Notes under the pieces: model-generated
Told to the model about the DNA's origin: nothing
Databases searched by the model: none
What the model saw: the letters and a program-made list of their open reading frames with translations, nothing else
Part shown: positions 7,094-15,524 of the stretch, in pieces
How the letters are laid out: every line of letters begins with the position of its first letter
Position numbering within the stretch: the first letter of the stretch is position 1
Program-made: the position numbers and the translations under genes
NCBI GenBank assembly: GCA_963847235.1
Contig: CAWJYU010000017.1
Coordinates: 1-64,000, forward strand
Origin: JACDAN01 sp963847235
Lineage (GTDB): Bacteria > Actinomycetota > Thermoleophilia > Gaiellales > Gaiellaceae
Length of the DNA stretch: 64,000 nucleotides
Reading direction: 5' to 3'

Positions 7094-8203
7094 TCACTCC
7101 CGCGGAGACTGGCCTGAGGCGCTCCGCGCCCGCTCCACTTTGCTCTGCCGCCGGAACTCCTGAAACTCGGAAGGCAGGTGAGTGGCGAGGCGGTTCGCAA
7201 CGGCGATCTTGGCTTTGGCCAATCCGGCGGTCTCAAGCCCCTTCAGCACGCCGAGCGGGCTTCGATGGAATTCTTGGATAAGCGCCTCTTTCGGCGCAGA
7301 CTCGTTCACGAGAGCGTCCACGGCTGCGGTCACCTCCTCTTGCTGCTCGTTCGCGCGGTGCCAGACTTCCTCGTTGAGGGAACTGAGGCCTTCGTGGACT
7401 TGCAATAAACCGGGTCCCGCTCCACGGTGCAACGCTTGTGCGGCGCGCGCGACCTCGGCAATGCGAGCGAGTGAAGGAGGGTGGCTATAGCGGATCTTCC
7501 ACTCCTCGTAATCGATCAAGTCTGCGAGCAACATGAGCTTCGCGTCGAGTAGTCGCGCCGTGTACAGGAAGTAGACGCTGCTCGCGAGAGCGGTCACGAG
7601 TTGACTCGGTTGAGGTAGCGAGTTGACCTGGAATTCGAGGCCTACCCGGTCCGCTTCCGTTTCATCCTCTTGCGACGCGCGGTAGACGGCTACATCTTCA
7701 CTGCCGACTCTTCGCACCGTCTCGGCGCCCTTTTCCACGTGACCGAGCGCCACATGGGCGACTTCGTGACAGAGGGCAAACCGGTATGTGTAGTCGCCGA
7801 ACGCCCTGGCGGCGATCGTTTGCTGTGCGCTCAGCGTGATGGTGGGGTAGACAGCGGTCTCGGCGGGGCTACAAGCCCAGTCGAGCGTGGTGGCTAGTGC
7901 TGCGCATGCATCGTGCCACGCCTCCGAGGGACGGACGCCTCCGGGTTGCGATGGAAGGAAGAATGTTGCGGCCGCGGCCGTGTACTGGTGGAACAACGCG
8001 TAGAGGCCGCCACCAACGAGAATCATCGCGCCCTCGGCCGTTGGGACGCAGAAGCTATTGAGCCCTCCGGGAACTCCCTTGACGACGCGTAAGCGCGGTG
8101 GCTCAAGGTTGGTCGCGACCTCGGGGGATTCAAAGTGCAACCGCTGCACGATTCCTGCGGTGAGTTCTGGGAGATGCTCGTCGAGGGTCGCGGCGGTGAA
8201 CAT
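7094..8203 (-). CDS. M48-like zinc metallopeptidase, cytoplasmic
   Basis: This 369-residue protein contains the zinc motif HEVAHVALGH at about residues 138-147 and a downstream EDETEADRVGLEF with the expected third ligand Glu, as in M48-type peptidases. No signal peptide or convincing transmembrane helix is present. The C-terminal 120 residues are helical and charged. ATG 8203 overlaps the stop of the upstream membrane-protein gene (TGATG), so the two are probably translated together. With the Zn-ribbon gene before it, it makes a three-gene leftward operon. The substrate is unknown; the context, an accessory cassette, suggests regulated proteolysis or a conflict system. Confidence 0.83.
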   Translation of the reverse strand: MFTAATLDEHLPELTAGIVQRLHFESPEVATNLEPPRLRVVKGVPGGLNSFCVPTAEGAMILVGGGLYALFHQYTAAAATFFLPSQPGGVRPSEAWHDACAALATTLDWACSPAETAVYPTITLSAQQTIAARAFGDYTYRFALCHEVAHVALGHVEKGAETVRRVGSEDVAVYRASQEDETEADRVGLEFQVNSLPQPSQLVTALASSVYFLYTARLLDAKLMLLADLIDYEEWKIRYSHPPSLARIAEVARAAQALHRGAGPGLLQVHEGLSSLNEEVWHRANEQQEEVTAAVDALVNESAPKEALIQEFHRSPLGVLKGLETAGLAKAKIAVANRLATHLPSEFQEFRRQSKVERARSASGQSPRE

Positions 8204-8835
8204 CAGCACTCGTTCACGGCGCGCATCCGCGTCACGTTCTTAAGCTCAATGCGGATTGTGTTCGAGGAGGAGGGCTCGACATCCAAGTGCCCCTCGCGAG
8301 AAGCCCCGAGCCTGCCACATACCCGAGGTCCGTCCCTCCGTTCAACACTGACTAACACGGAGGGGCCACGCGGGCCATACCATGTCAGCCCCACGGCGCC
8401 GCATAAGAGTACGAGCCCGACTACGGTCGCAAGCTTCGTACGTTTCAGCTTCGTTGCGGCGTCCACAGCACGGCTTAGCTCAAAGCCCGTAATGCCGCCA
8501 AGCCTCCTTACATCGGATCGGCTAATCGGTGACGGCGAACCGTATGCGGCTGCCAGGGCGTTCCAGGCTCCGAAGGTGGCACATGCGAACGCCAGCAGGA
8601 GTAGCAAGCCGACCGCATACCTTGGCCACTGCTCGAGACCGCTTACGTCGCTTGGGCCTTTGATGAGCGAGAACACCGAGACCGCGCCGAGCATCGCTGC
8701 TAGACCGTTGCGCCAGTTTTCGGCGCTCCGGCGGACATCCGCAAGCTGATTCGCGACAAGCGTCGACCACTCGACGTCTTCGTCTGCGTCCAGACGTGTC
8801 GGAAGTCCGTCGGGCTTCTGCAGGCGCACGGGCAT
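8203..8835 (-). CDS. Membrane protein with about three transmembrane segments, unknown function
   Basis: This 210-residue protein has hydrophobic stretches around residues 40-55 (AMLGAVSVFSLI), 68-92 (AVGLLLLLAFACATFGAW) and 142-160 (VVGLVLLCGAVGLTW). An acidic N-terminal segment precedes the first, and a hydrophilic C-terminal part of about 50 residues follows the last. ATG 8835 comes two bases after the upstream stop; a longer frame to 9105 overlaps the Zn-ribbon gene and was rejected. It ends overlapping the metallopeptidase start. It may anchor or be a target of that peptidase. I do not recognise a family. Confidence 0.72.
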   Translation of the reverse strand: MPVRLQKPDGLPTRLDADEDVEWSTLVANQLADVRRSAENWRNGLAAMLGAVSVFSLIKGPSDVSGLEQWPRYAVGLLLLLAFACATFGAWNALAAAYGSPSPISRSDVRRLGGITGFELSRAVDAATKLKRTKLATVVGLVLLCGAVGLTWYGPRGPSVLVSVERRDGPRVCGRLGASREGHLDVEPSSSNTIRIELKNVTRMRAVNEC

Positions 8836-8837
8836 GG

Positions 8838-9212
8838 TTAGGGCCACACAACTCGGACACGGAAGCGCGCGCCGCACCCGCTCTGCCCATCGGGGTGCCC
8901 GGGATGCTCGGTGGCACAGGAGCAGTTTAGGTCGAATGTCTCGTCGCCCTTCGAGCGGTCCACGCCCTGCGCGTCGAGCTGATCCGCGAGTGCCTCCATC
9001 TGCTTGTCGTCCAACTTCAGCGCGCCGACGACCGCAATGAGCCATTCCCGCGCTCGGATGGCGTGCCCGCAGCGCGGACATGTACCGTCGAAATCCACAG
9101 CCCATGGCCTCTGCTCGTTCGGGAAGAGCGAAGGAGTTACGGTCTCCAGCGCCCTGGCCGTGTCATGAGCACGGGTCGCGTCGTCGTACCGGATCGGCTC
9201 CGTCCTCGCCAT
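8838..9212 (-). CDS. Zinc-ribbon hypothetical protein
   Basis: This 124-residue protein has a CPRCGHAI knuckle near residue 46 and later NCSC and SGCGA elements, together a likely zinc-binding module. The short helical segment between them is charged (DDKQMEALADQLD). ATG 9212 is chosen over 9266 because GGTGGGCGAA precedes it and the extra N-terminus looks random. It is the first gene of the leftward operon with the membrane protein and metallopeptidase. From 9213 to 9389 I see no gene; the operon promoter should lie there. Function is unknown. Confidence 0.68.
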   Translation of the reverse strand: MARTEPIRYDDATRAHDTARALETVTPSLFPNEQRPWAVDFDGTCPRCGHAIRAREWLIAVVGALKLDDKQMEALADQLDAQGVDRSKGDETFDLNCSCATEHPGHPDGQSGCGARFRVRVVWP

Positions 9213-9389
9213 TTCGCCCACCGCGACGATTTCAGTCGCCGCTGGATTGGTCAACCCAGACCCCAAGGACCCACCCTGTCACTGCGGTTCAGTGCCGGCG
9301 GCGGCTCTCGTGCATTGGCGAATCCGCCAACGCGCCGCGGCGGTCGGCGGCGCCCCCAACCTTGGGTTCGTGGGCGGCTCTTGAGCCGG

Positions 9390-9650
9390 CTAGTCCCCTT
9401 CGCCTGACCATGCATCGCTCCCGAGCATGCCGAAGTAATGCTCGTTGTCTAGATAGCCAATGAAATCCTCGATGTTCACCCGGTCGAGCGTCAGACGCCG
9501 ATCTCCCGTCGTAGCCTCGACATAGTCGAGATAGTCCTCTAGAGCCCGGTGGACGTGAGTCTCGTTCTGGAACGCTCGACTCCTTGAGAGCCAGCTCGAG
9601 CAACTCGTTCGCGAGCAGGGCTTCGATTCAAGTGAGCGCCGCCCAACCAT
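9390..9650 (-). pseudogene. Remnant of a small protein gene, probably frameshifted
   Basis: The C-terminal 50 codons read as a plausible acidic protein (ALEDYLDYVEATTGD, then IEDFIGYLDNEHYFG). The N-terminal 25 codons in the same frame look random. In the neighbouring frame the same DNA gives EALLANELLELALKESS, which joins naturally to the C-terminal part. A single-base frameshift near 9565 would explain this. The family is not recognised. Confidence 0.33.
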
Positions 9651-9826
9651 TACCCCAAAGAGTCCCTTCGCTTGCGATAGACGAGATTTGCGCCATTTTC
9701 CGCCCTTCGAGTCGAGCTCTTAGACGAAAGCGGTGTCTGTTGCAACGGGCTACCGCCAGAATCGCGACTCGCATCTCCAAGCAGGTCATCCGTATAGCGG
9801 CCTTCGCCCCTGGTTGATTCTCCCTT

Positions 9827-10426
9827 GTGCCGAACGTAACATCCGGTCACTCCGAGAGGTTGCGCGTGTTCGGTCGGAACGATCCAAGCGAATCTGAGAC
9901 CCTAGAAAAGCTTGTTCGCCAAGTTGCACGACATGGCAACGAGTGCCATGAACGGGGCAACAAGTCAACGCAGGCCGACGACCCTGACCCTTTTGACGCG
10001 TTCGTCAAGTACCGGTTCGCGAAGCCACTTGAATCGTTCACTTCGCGCGGACCGTTCTATGGACGCGCTTTCACTTTGTTGAGCGTCATGGCCATTGTTG
10101 GCGCGGTCGCCTCGTCAAGCTTCGCCGCGGCGAGCGAAGCCTCCTGGGCACGTTGGATAGTCGTTGCTCTCGGCCTTTTCGTCGCTGCCTTGACTGCGAT
10201 CAACCAGATCTGGAAGCCCGGACAGCGATCTGTTCGGAGCTACCAGGCGGCGAGCTCCCTGCGGCGCCTTGGATGGGAGTTCGTACACGGACGCGGGGGG
10301 TTCCAAGGAAACAAAGAGGACAAGGGTCTGTTGATCGATGAGGCGATGAATATCCAGCATCAAGCTGAGGCGATCGACCACGAGGTTCCGCAAGCCATCC
10401 CTGGCACAGCGCAAAACGGAGGGTAG
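9827..10426 (+). CDS. SLATT/DUF4231-like two-transmembrane protein
   Basis: This 199-residue protein has two adjacent hydrophobic helices (about 85-102 and 107-126, the second containing ARWIVVALGLFVAALTA). They are followed by a hydrophilic region with YQAASSLRRLGWEFVHGRG, the arrangement of SLATT/DUF4231 domains. Such domains are described as predicted pore-forming effectors attached to nucleotide-second-messenger defence systems. No cyclase or SLOG gene is adjacent here, so it would be an orphan or rely on another sensor. The start GTG 9827 is weakly supported; no clear ribosome-binding site is visible. Codon use is less GC-biased than in the flanking chromosome. Confidence 0.72.
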   Translation: MPNVTSGHSERLRVFGRNDPSESETLEKLVRQVARHGNECHERGNKSTQADDPDPFDAFVKYRFAKPLESFTSRGPFYGRAFTLLSVMAIVGAVASSSFAAASEASWARWIVVALGLFVAALTAINQIWKPGQRSVRSYQAASSLRRLGWEFVHGRGGFQGNKEDKGLLIDEAMNIQHQAEAIDHEVPQAIPGTAQNGG

Positions 10427-10497
10427 TCGGCAAGACTGATCCGTTGGCCGGTTGACCCGCCTAGACAGACGGCCGAAATCGGAGTTGACTGTGCGTC

Positions 10498-11817
10498 ATG
10501 TCCCGGCCTCGCAGCGGGATGCGAACCGCATTAGCCACCCCGCTGGCAGCAGTTCCACTTACGATTGCATGCGGCCGGGCAGGTGGCGGAGACCACGGAC
10601 TCGACGAGGATCGGCGGAAGCGATTCCTACGGCGCATCATATGGATGTTTCCTGCCGTGGCGACGTTGGCGGTGATCATTGCCTCGCCAGTGCACGCAGC
10701 GGCTCCGGGCTTCGGTAACTACAGAGGCGTCCCACAGCCAGGGCCGCCGCCTATGAGCCCGACGGCCGGAAACGGCGGTGGTGAGGTTGCTGCCCGAACC
10801 AGGCCGGGCTCGCTCGCGGTGCTCAGGAAGCGGTGCGTCCGTAGGCGGGGGGTCCGCACCTGCCGCTTCTACAGCCGCGGCCGCGTGATCAAGGTCTGCA
10901 CAAAGCGCGGGCAGCGGAAAGAGCGGTGCCGGAAGATCAAGATGCTCGCCGCGACGAGCGCAGTCCCGTTTGGTGCACCGCTGGAACTCGCCGCCCGGCT
11001 GAATAGTGGCTATTCGAAGCCAACCCTCTCTGCGGTGGTCCGCTTCTATCGCTCGAAGAAAGGCTGGTGCTCCGGCTCGCTTGTCATGCGGAATATTGTC
11101 CTGACCGCCGCCCACTGTCTCTTTGCCAACCGCACCGACGGCCGCGGTCGCTACGGCTACTACCTGCCCTCAACCCTGACTATCGCGCCCGGCGCGGGAA
11201 TCTCGCCCACTGGGGAGGGCTATACGCCCTTCGGTGAGTGGAAGGTGACGAGGACATTCGTTCCCGAAGGCTGGAAAAATGAAGATGGCGGGCTCGATTG
11301 GGGGATCGCCGTGATCGGCCAGAGCAGCTTCGGCGACTATCCCGGCGACCGCACCGGCACCTACACGCTCTATTGGGGGGCGCCGGTCATGATCGGATCG
11401 CGCATCTACAACGTCGGCTATCCGGCGGACGGCCCATTTTCAACGCCCGAGCGGTTCTATGGTGCCGGCCAATATTTCTGTGACACGACCTGGGATGGCC
11501 GAAACGGCAACAACTGGAAATACACGATCTCGAGCTTCAACTTGATCATCAACCCATGCGAGATGAACGGAGGCTCGAGCGGCGGCCCCGTGTTCACGCA
11601 GTTCAACGACGGGCGCTGGGGGATCATCGGTGTGAACAACCGTGCCAGGATCCGCCGCGCCGATGGCTTCGGGGCCCACGGCATCAGCTTCTATCTCGAT
11701 GAGCGCTTCGGCGAGTTCTGGAGATCGGTGATGGCCGAGCTGCGCGGCGGTGGGAGCTCCTCGCCCACGTCATCTGCGGCGTCGGCGCGTTGGCAACCGT
11801 TCCCTCAGTACTGGTAA
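10498..11817 (+). CDS. Secreted trypsin-like (S1) serine protease
   Basis: This is a protein of up to 439 residues. A signal segment (RRKRFLRR followed by the hydrophobic MFPAVATLAVIIASPVHA) leads to a Pro/Gly linker. A short basic Cys-rich segment (KRCVRRRGVRTCRF, then CTKRGQRKERC) comes before the protease domain. The catalytic triad is His in LTAAHC, Asp in LDWGIAVI and Ser in GGSSGGPVF. The start is uncertain: ATG 10498 gives an unusual 49-residue pre-extension, and ATG 10645 would remove the basic n-region. The catalytic domain resembles V8-like/trypsin-like exoproteases. It sits alone between the SLATT-like gene and a leftward membrane-protein gene. Confidence 0.83.
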   Translation: MSRPRSGMRTALATPLAAVPLTIACGRAGGGDHGLDEDRRKRFLRRIIWMFPAVATLAVIIASPVHAAAPGFGNYRGVPQPGPPPMSPTAGNGGGEVAARTRPGSLAVLRKRCVRRRGVRTCRFYSRGRVIKVCTKRGQRKERCRKIKMLAATSAVPFGAPLELAARLNSGYSKPTLSAVVRFYRSKKGWCSGSLVMRNIVLTAAHCLFANRTDGRGRYGYYLPSTLTIAPGAGISPTGEGYTPFGEWKVTRTFVPEGWKNEDGGLDWGIAVIGQSSFGDYPGDRTGTYTLYWGAPVMIGSRIYNVGYPADGPFSTPERFYGAGQYFCDTTWDGRNGNNWKYTISSFNLIINPCEMNGGSSGGPVFTQFNDGRWGIIGVNNRARIRRADGFGAHGISFYLDERFGEFWRSVMAELRGGGSSSPTSSAASARWQPFPQYW

Positions 11818-12000
11818 GCGGGGCTCACGGCCTCACTCCAGACGCCTGACCGAACGCGGTCACCACGCCGTGAGTGTTTCACCCATGAAGGCAATTCCGT
11901 CAACCCGGATGAGCTGGAGGTTTGTTCATCGGCGTAGAGCCTCGGATGACGTGAGGAGTCACTGAGCCCGCCGCCCCTTCGTCTCACGTAGCACTCTGAC

Positions 12001-13077
12001 CTACGGAGCTGCGGGTGCAGGCGGTGCGGGTGCAGCCGGTGCAGAGGGAAGAGGTGGAGGCGCGGCTGGGGGCAGGACCTCGAACGGTAGTCCGCTCATC
12101 CCCGAGGGTCCGCGCGCCGGGACCCCATCGGCGCGAACCGCGCTGATAGGCGCCGGCCCGGGCTCCGCATCGGCGGGCACCTTTACGGTTAACCGCTCGT
12201 TTCCGAGCACGAGATCGTGGGCAGTCACCACTGCCGTTTGTGAGCCGACCAGCACACTCGCGTTCATCTGGTGGTTCGACCCCGAGGCGCTAGCAGGCAC
12301 TGCGAGGTTCGAACCAAATACCTGGATCTCGGCGTCCGGCTGAGCCGCGCTCGGCAGGACCGACGTCAGCGTGGGTGCCGTCTGCGCAATGAGCTTCTTC
12401 GCCGCGTAACCGCCTGTCGACGTCAGTATGAGCCCGGTCAAGAGCGCGGGCAGTTCGGGAAACCCACCAGCAAGGTCTCCAACGAAATCCCCGAAGAAGA
12501 ACGTGAGCCCGATCACGCTAAAGAGCACGTACTGAAAGTCGCCCAAATCGGCATCACCCCCGTCGTCATTTACCAACTGCTGTGCGTTGGCCTCACCGAC
12601 CGGGGCATCGGTGCTCGTCTCGTTCTGGACGGCAGCGTACTTCGCGAGGATCGCTGCCGCGTACGGCCCTCCAAGCAGAAGCAGGTACTCCTCCTGCAAG
12701 CCCCGCTTGATCTGGGTATCCCAGGGATCATCATCGCCCAACACGAGGGCGACGACCAAAGACAATAGCCCGAATGCGACTGCGAGCGTCCACGCGAAGG
12801 CGATCGTCTTGGAGGTGGACGTACGGTGATCCTTACCCACAAGGATGGCCCCCAGCGCGCTTCGTCGCTGCGTCTTCACGGCTGTCCTCGGCAGACGCAC
12901 GGCCTCGTCCTCTGGAATCACGGTCCCGCGCGTGACCTTTCGCTTGGTTCCGTCCTCGAGCTCGTACTCCGTATCGGCGACGGCGACGGTGTCTTTCCGG
13001 GCCACGATGGCGAGCACTGCCGTGAGGAAAGCCAGCAAGATGCCAGCGATAAGTTGGGCCCAATCCGATTTGGACAA
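12001..13077 (-). CDS. Multi-pass membrane protein with C-terminal IPT/TIG-like domain
   Basis: This 358-residue protein has an N-terminal membrane helix (AQLIAGILLAFLTAVLAIVA), then three or four further hydrophobic segments including AWTLAVAFGLLSLVVALVLG and VLFSVIGLTFFFGDFVGDLAG. An IPT/TIG-like beta domain follows (TSVLPSAAQPDAEIQVFGSNL region), ending in a Pro/Ala-only tail. TTG 13077 was chosen because GGGAGG lies nine bases upstream and the first helix follows directly; GTG/ATG starts near 13164 would add an unconserved extension. Its role is unknown. The tail may be exposed outside the cell. The 183 bases to the trypsin-like gene contain nothing I recognise. Confidence 0.7.
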   Translation of the reverse strand: MSKSDWAQLIAGILLAFLTAVLAIVARKDTVAVADTEYELEDGTKRKVTRGTVIPEDEAVRLPRTAVKTQRRSALGAILVGKDHRTSTSKTIAFAWTLAVAFGLLSLVVALVLGDDDPWDTQIKRGLQEEYLLLLGGPYAAAILAKYAAVQNETSTDAPVGEANAQQLVNDDGGDADLGDFQYVLFSVIGLTFFFGDFVGDLAGGFPELPALLTGLILTSTGGYAAKKLIAQTAPTLTSVLPSAAQPDAEIQVFGSNLAVPASASGSNHQMNASVLVGSQTAVVTAHDLVLGNERLTVKVPADAEPGPAPISAVRADGVPARGPSGMSGLPFEVLPPAAPPPLPSAPAAPAPPAPAAP

Positions 13078-13289
13078 GGCGGTGTGCCTCCCAGACGCCC
13101 GGCTTGGAGTGAGGGATGCTACGCCCGAAGCAGTTGATAGGTCAACTCGACCCGGGCCTGCCAAGGGTGTTGCGCCGAGACCAGCCGGTAAGCCCCCGGC
13201 CGTTAGTCACGGCGAAGGACCACCCAGCGAAGTTTCGCGCTTGAGTCCAAAAGCGCGATCGTCAGCTCGTTAAATGGAAAGGCGCAGGG

Positions 13290-13640
13290 GTGCTACGAGG
13301 TTATGGGACGATCGTGAGCGTAATGATCTTCGGCCCGCAGCTGATCCTCATTGGCGCAGGGATAGCCCAGTCGGAGCCTGAGCCCCGTTGCGGCGGTTCC
13401 GATTCGTCTGATCGGCCATGCGGTCGCGGCCCTCGTCTTCGCGGCACCGTTCTACGTGGGCGGGCGCTCTTCCGCGGGGAGGTGTCAGTTTTCTAGTCGG
13501 ATAGGGCGATCTCTTGTTCCTTGCCGTCGGCGCCAGCGCCCTCTACCTCTCCCCCCGCTCATCTCCGGCCCCAGCACGCTCTCAAGCCGAACTAAGAGAG
13601 CAAGGGGCGCGAAGTCACCTCAAACGTCGCGTCCAGCTAC
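13290..13640 (+). pseudogene. Possible decayed small membrane-protein gene in a 560-base gap
   Basis: No intact gene is visible between 13078 and 13640. From 13320 three short hydrophobic segments appear in three different plus-strand frames: MIFGPQLILIGAGIAQ, then IRLIGHAVAALVFAAPFY, then LLFLAVGASALYL. Their order and spacing suggest one small membrane protein broken by frameshifts. The remaining sequence has no recognisable feature. This is a weak call. Confidence 0.25.
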
Positions 13641-15149
13641 TCAAAACGCCCGGCGCGCCTTCTCGAGAAACACAAGCGGATCCTTGAAAAGCCCTCTCAG
13701 TCGCGGGTCTGGAACCACGAGCTTGTGAAGATCCCAACCGAACCGACCGTTCCACAGGAAGTTCCCCGAGCCGAAGTTGCCAGCGAGGAATGACGCGCTC
13801 GTCAACTTGACGAGCCGATAGTCCTCCGGAGCAAGTTCGTCGAGCCGCGAAGGAATCGTGTCTATCCCTTTCTTGCACAGGCGGAGGAAACAATGGATGC
13901 CAAGGTCTCGGCCCGGCGAGAAGTAGTTCGCGTGGGAGCCTAACGCCACATAGACAACCGGGCGGTCTCCTTCACGATCGAGACTTTCAACAAGGTCGAC
14001 CCATTCTTTTTTCTCTCCCGAGTGGTGAGACGAGTAACCGGCTTCGATTGGCACGAGGTTCGAGTCGAGGCGGACGGTGAGCTGTTCCCAGTCGCCTTCG
14101 TGCCGATTGATCTTGTGACCGTTGTAGAAGTAGAGAAACCAGTATTGGATCGCCAGATCTCCTGACCTGTCCTTTACGGCATTCCAGTACACAGTTGCGG
14201 GCGCCTCGCCCAGCTTGGACTGAAGGGTCACGTATGGGGCCGAGCCGTCGCGTGCCTCCCCGGCACGGAGATCGAGCGCGAAATAGCAGAAGGGGAACCT
14301 CCCACAGTTGCTCAGATTCACTTCCGGCAGAGAGTTGACATCTGCATGTTCGCTTACGACCTCGACGGATGCCGACCCGCTGAATCGACTCCGAACGTAG
14401 AACCGAGAGAGAGACGCCTCGGCAATGAACTGCTCCACGGAGATTGGTCTGAAGGCCTCGCCGTCTGGGAAACGAAGAACGGGCGAGAAGCGCGCTGCAA
14501 GGCCGCTGAGTTCGGCGGGAGGACGTGGACTGCTTGGTGCCCCGCGCGCACGGATCTCGAGCGTAGGTCGTCCGATTTGGTCGATGAAGAGGCGGAGAGT
14601 GACGGGGCCGTTGACTGTCTCTTCGCCGCGGCCGAGCTTCCATTCGCTTCGCCGGAAGGCGGCGAGCGCCCAACGGCGCGTCTTCTCCGGATCAACTCCT
14701 TTGAACCGGAAATCGCTACCGGCGCGCAGCCAGCTCCGGGCCAGCGGACCTGCGTCACCCTCGTTGATTGCAATGCTCGTCGAGATTGTGACGACGCGGG
14801 AACGTTCGGGGCCGCCGATCACGACGACGTAGCGGGCCTTTCCGTCCGGCCGCACATAAGTACATTCGCCCAACGCGCGGACCGCAATGGCGGGAGCGGA
14901 GGCGGGGGCAGACACGTCGGCGGAAGCGCAAGTGAAGCCTGCGTCTACCAGCTGCCCGAGCAACGGCCCGGCCCTCGTTTCCGGGAGAAACGTCGGGCGG
15001 CCACTTCCCTCCGACCCGCCGTTCTCCGAGCCGCCGGCTCCACCCTCCTCGCTGATCACGCCGGCCGCTATCAGCGCCGCTGCGCCGCCCGCCATCCCAC
15101 CGAGGAGGAAAGCAACCGCCACAGCAATGCCGTACTTTGGAGTCCACAC
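13641..15149 (-). CDS. Vps62-like domain protein with N-terminal membrane anchor
   Basis: This 502-residue protein has an N-terminal hydrophobic anchor (AVAVAFLLGGMAGGAAALIAAG), a Gly/Ser/Glu linker and a middle region without known motifs. The C-terminal domain contains IQYWFLYFYNG, RHEGDWEQLTV, SSHHSGE and VYVALGSHANYF. This set of motifs is typical of the Vps62/plant DUF946-type family, which is found in fungi, plants and scattered bacteria and has no firm biochemical role. It is the last gene of cassette 2, and its start lies about 50 bases from the third tRNA-derived repeat. GTG 15149 is the start used. Confidence 0.8.
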   Translation of the reverse strand: MWTPKYGIAVAVAFLLGGMAGGAAALIAAGVISEEGGAGGSENGGSEGSGRPTFLPETRAGPLLGQLVDAGFTCASADVSAPASAPAIAVRALGECTYVRPDGKARYVVVIGGPERSRVVTISTSIAINEGDAGPLARSWLRAGSDFRFKGVDPEKTRRWALAAFRRSEWKLGRGEETVNGPVTLRLFIDQIGRPTLEIRARGAPSSPRPPAELSGLAARFSPVLRFPDGEAFRPISVEQFIAEASLSRFYVRSRFSGSASVEVVSEHADVNSLPEVNLSNCGRFPFCYFALDLRAGEARDGSAPYVTLQSKLGEAPATVYWNAVKDRSGDLAIQYWFLYFYNGHKINRHEGDWEQLTVRLDSNLVPIEAGYSSHHSGEKKEWVDLVESLDREGDRPVVYVALGSHANYFSPGRDLGIHCFLRLCKKGIDTIPSRLDELAPEDYRLVKLTSASFLAGNFGSGNFLWNGRFGWDLHKLVVPDPRLRGLFKDPLVFLEKARRAF

Positions 15150-15200
15150 CTTTCAGCCCACTGTAATCCGCTTGACGGGAAGCTCAAAGGTCCCGCGCAG

Positions 15201-15232
15201 AACCGCTGCTCTATCCACTGAGCTACGGGGGC
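15201..15232. repeat. Direct repeat copy 3 (exact tRNA-Arg 5' half)
   Basis: All 32 bases are identical to 4215-4246 of tRNA-Arg(CCT). The adjoining TTTTAGGCC resembles the flank of copy 1 (TTTTTGGCT). After the anticodon-stem position the minus-strand sequence departs from the tRNA, so this is only a half gene. It is the right boundary of cassette 2. The stretch 15150-15524 holds this copy, the fragment at 15357-15393 and the leader of the carboxypeptidase gene, and no protein gene. Confidence 0.85.
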
Positions 15233-15356
15233 TTTTAGGCCAGTTTGCAGGGGTTTCCTGCTCCTTAGCCACTCTCTAGTGTATCGGCGTCGCACGCGGA
15301 CTAGGTCGGGGCGGAACTGAGCGCGGCCACGGGCCTGAGTTTCCTTCGCTCTCGCG

Positions 15357-15393
15357 TATGAAGAGGTCTCTGGTTCGAGTCCGGCTAGCGCCA
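15357..15393 (+). repeat. tRNA 3'-half remnant (tRNA-Ile-like)
   Basis: The sequence has GAAGAGGTCTCTGG, TTCGAGTCC and CTAGCGCCA in succession. This closely resembles the anticodon-stem end, variable loop, T-arm and acceptor end of bacterial tRNA-Ile(GAT), but no 5' half with a D-arm precedes it. It is therefore a fragment. It may be an attachment-site scar at the right edge of the accessory region. The assignment to Ile is by recall of that tRNA's usual 3' half. Confidence 0.5.
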
Positions 15394-15524
15394 TCTCTCC
15401 ACCGACGGCGCAATCGCTGGGATTTCGCGCCGTTCGAACCCCCGCCTCCACTTCGCTTGACGATTCCGGTGAGGCCTGCTTCGATCCGGCGTTCGCAACC
15501 TTCTTTTAAGGGGGGAACGCCGTC

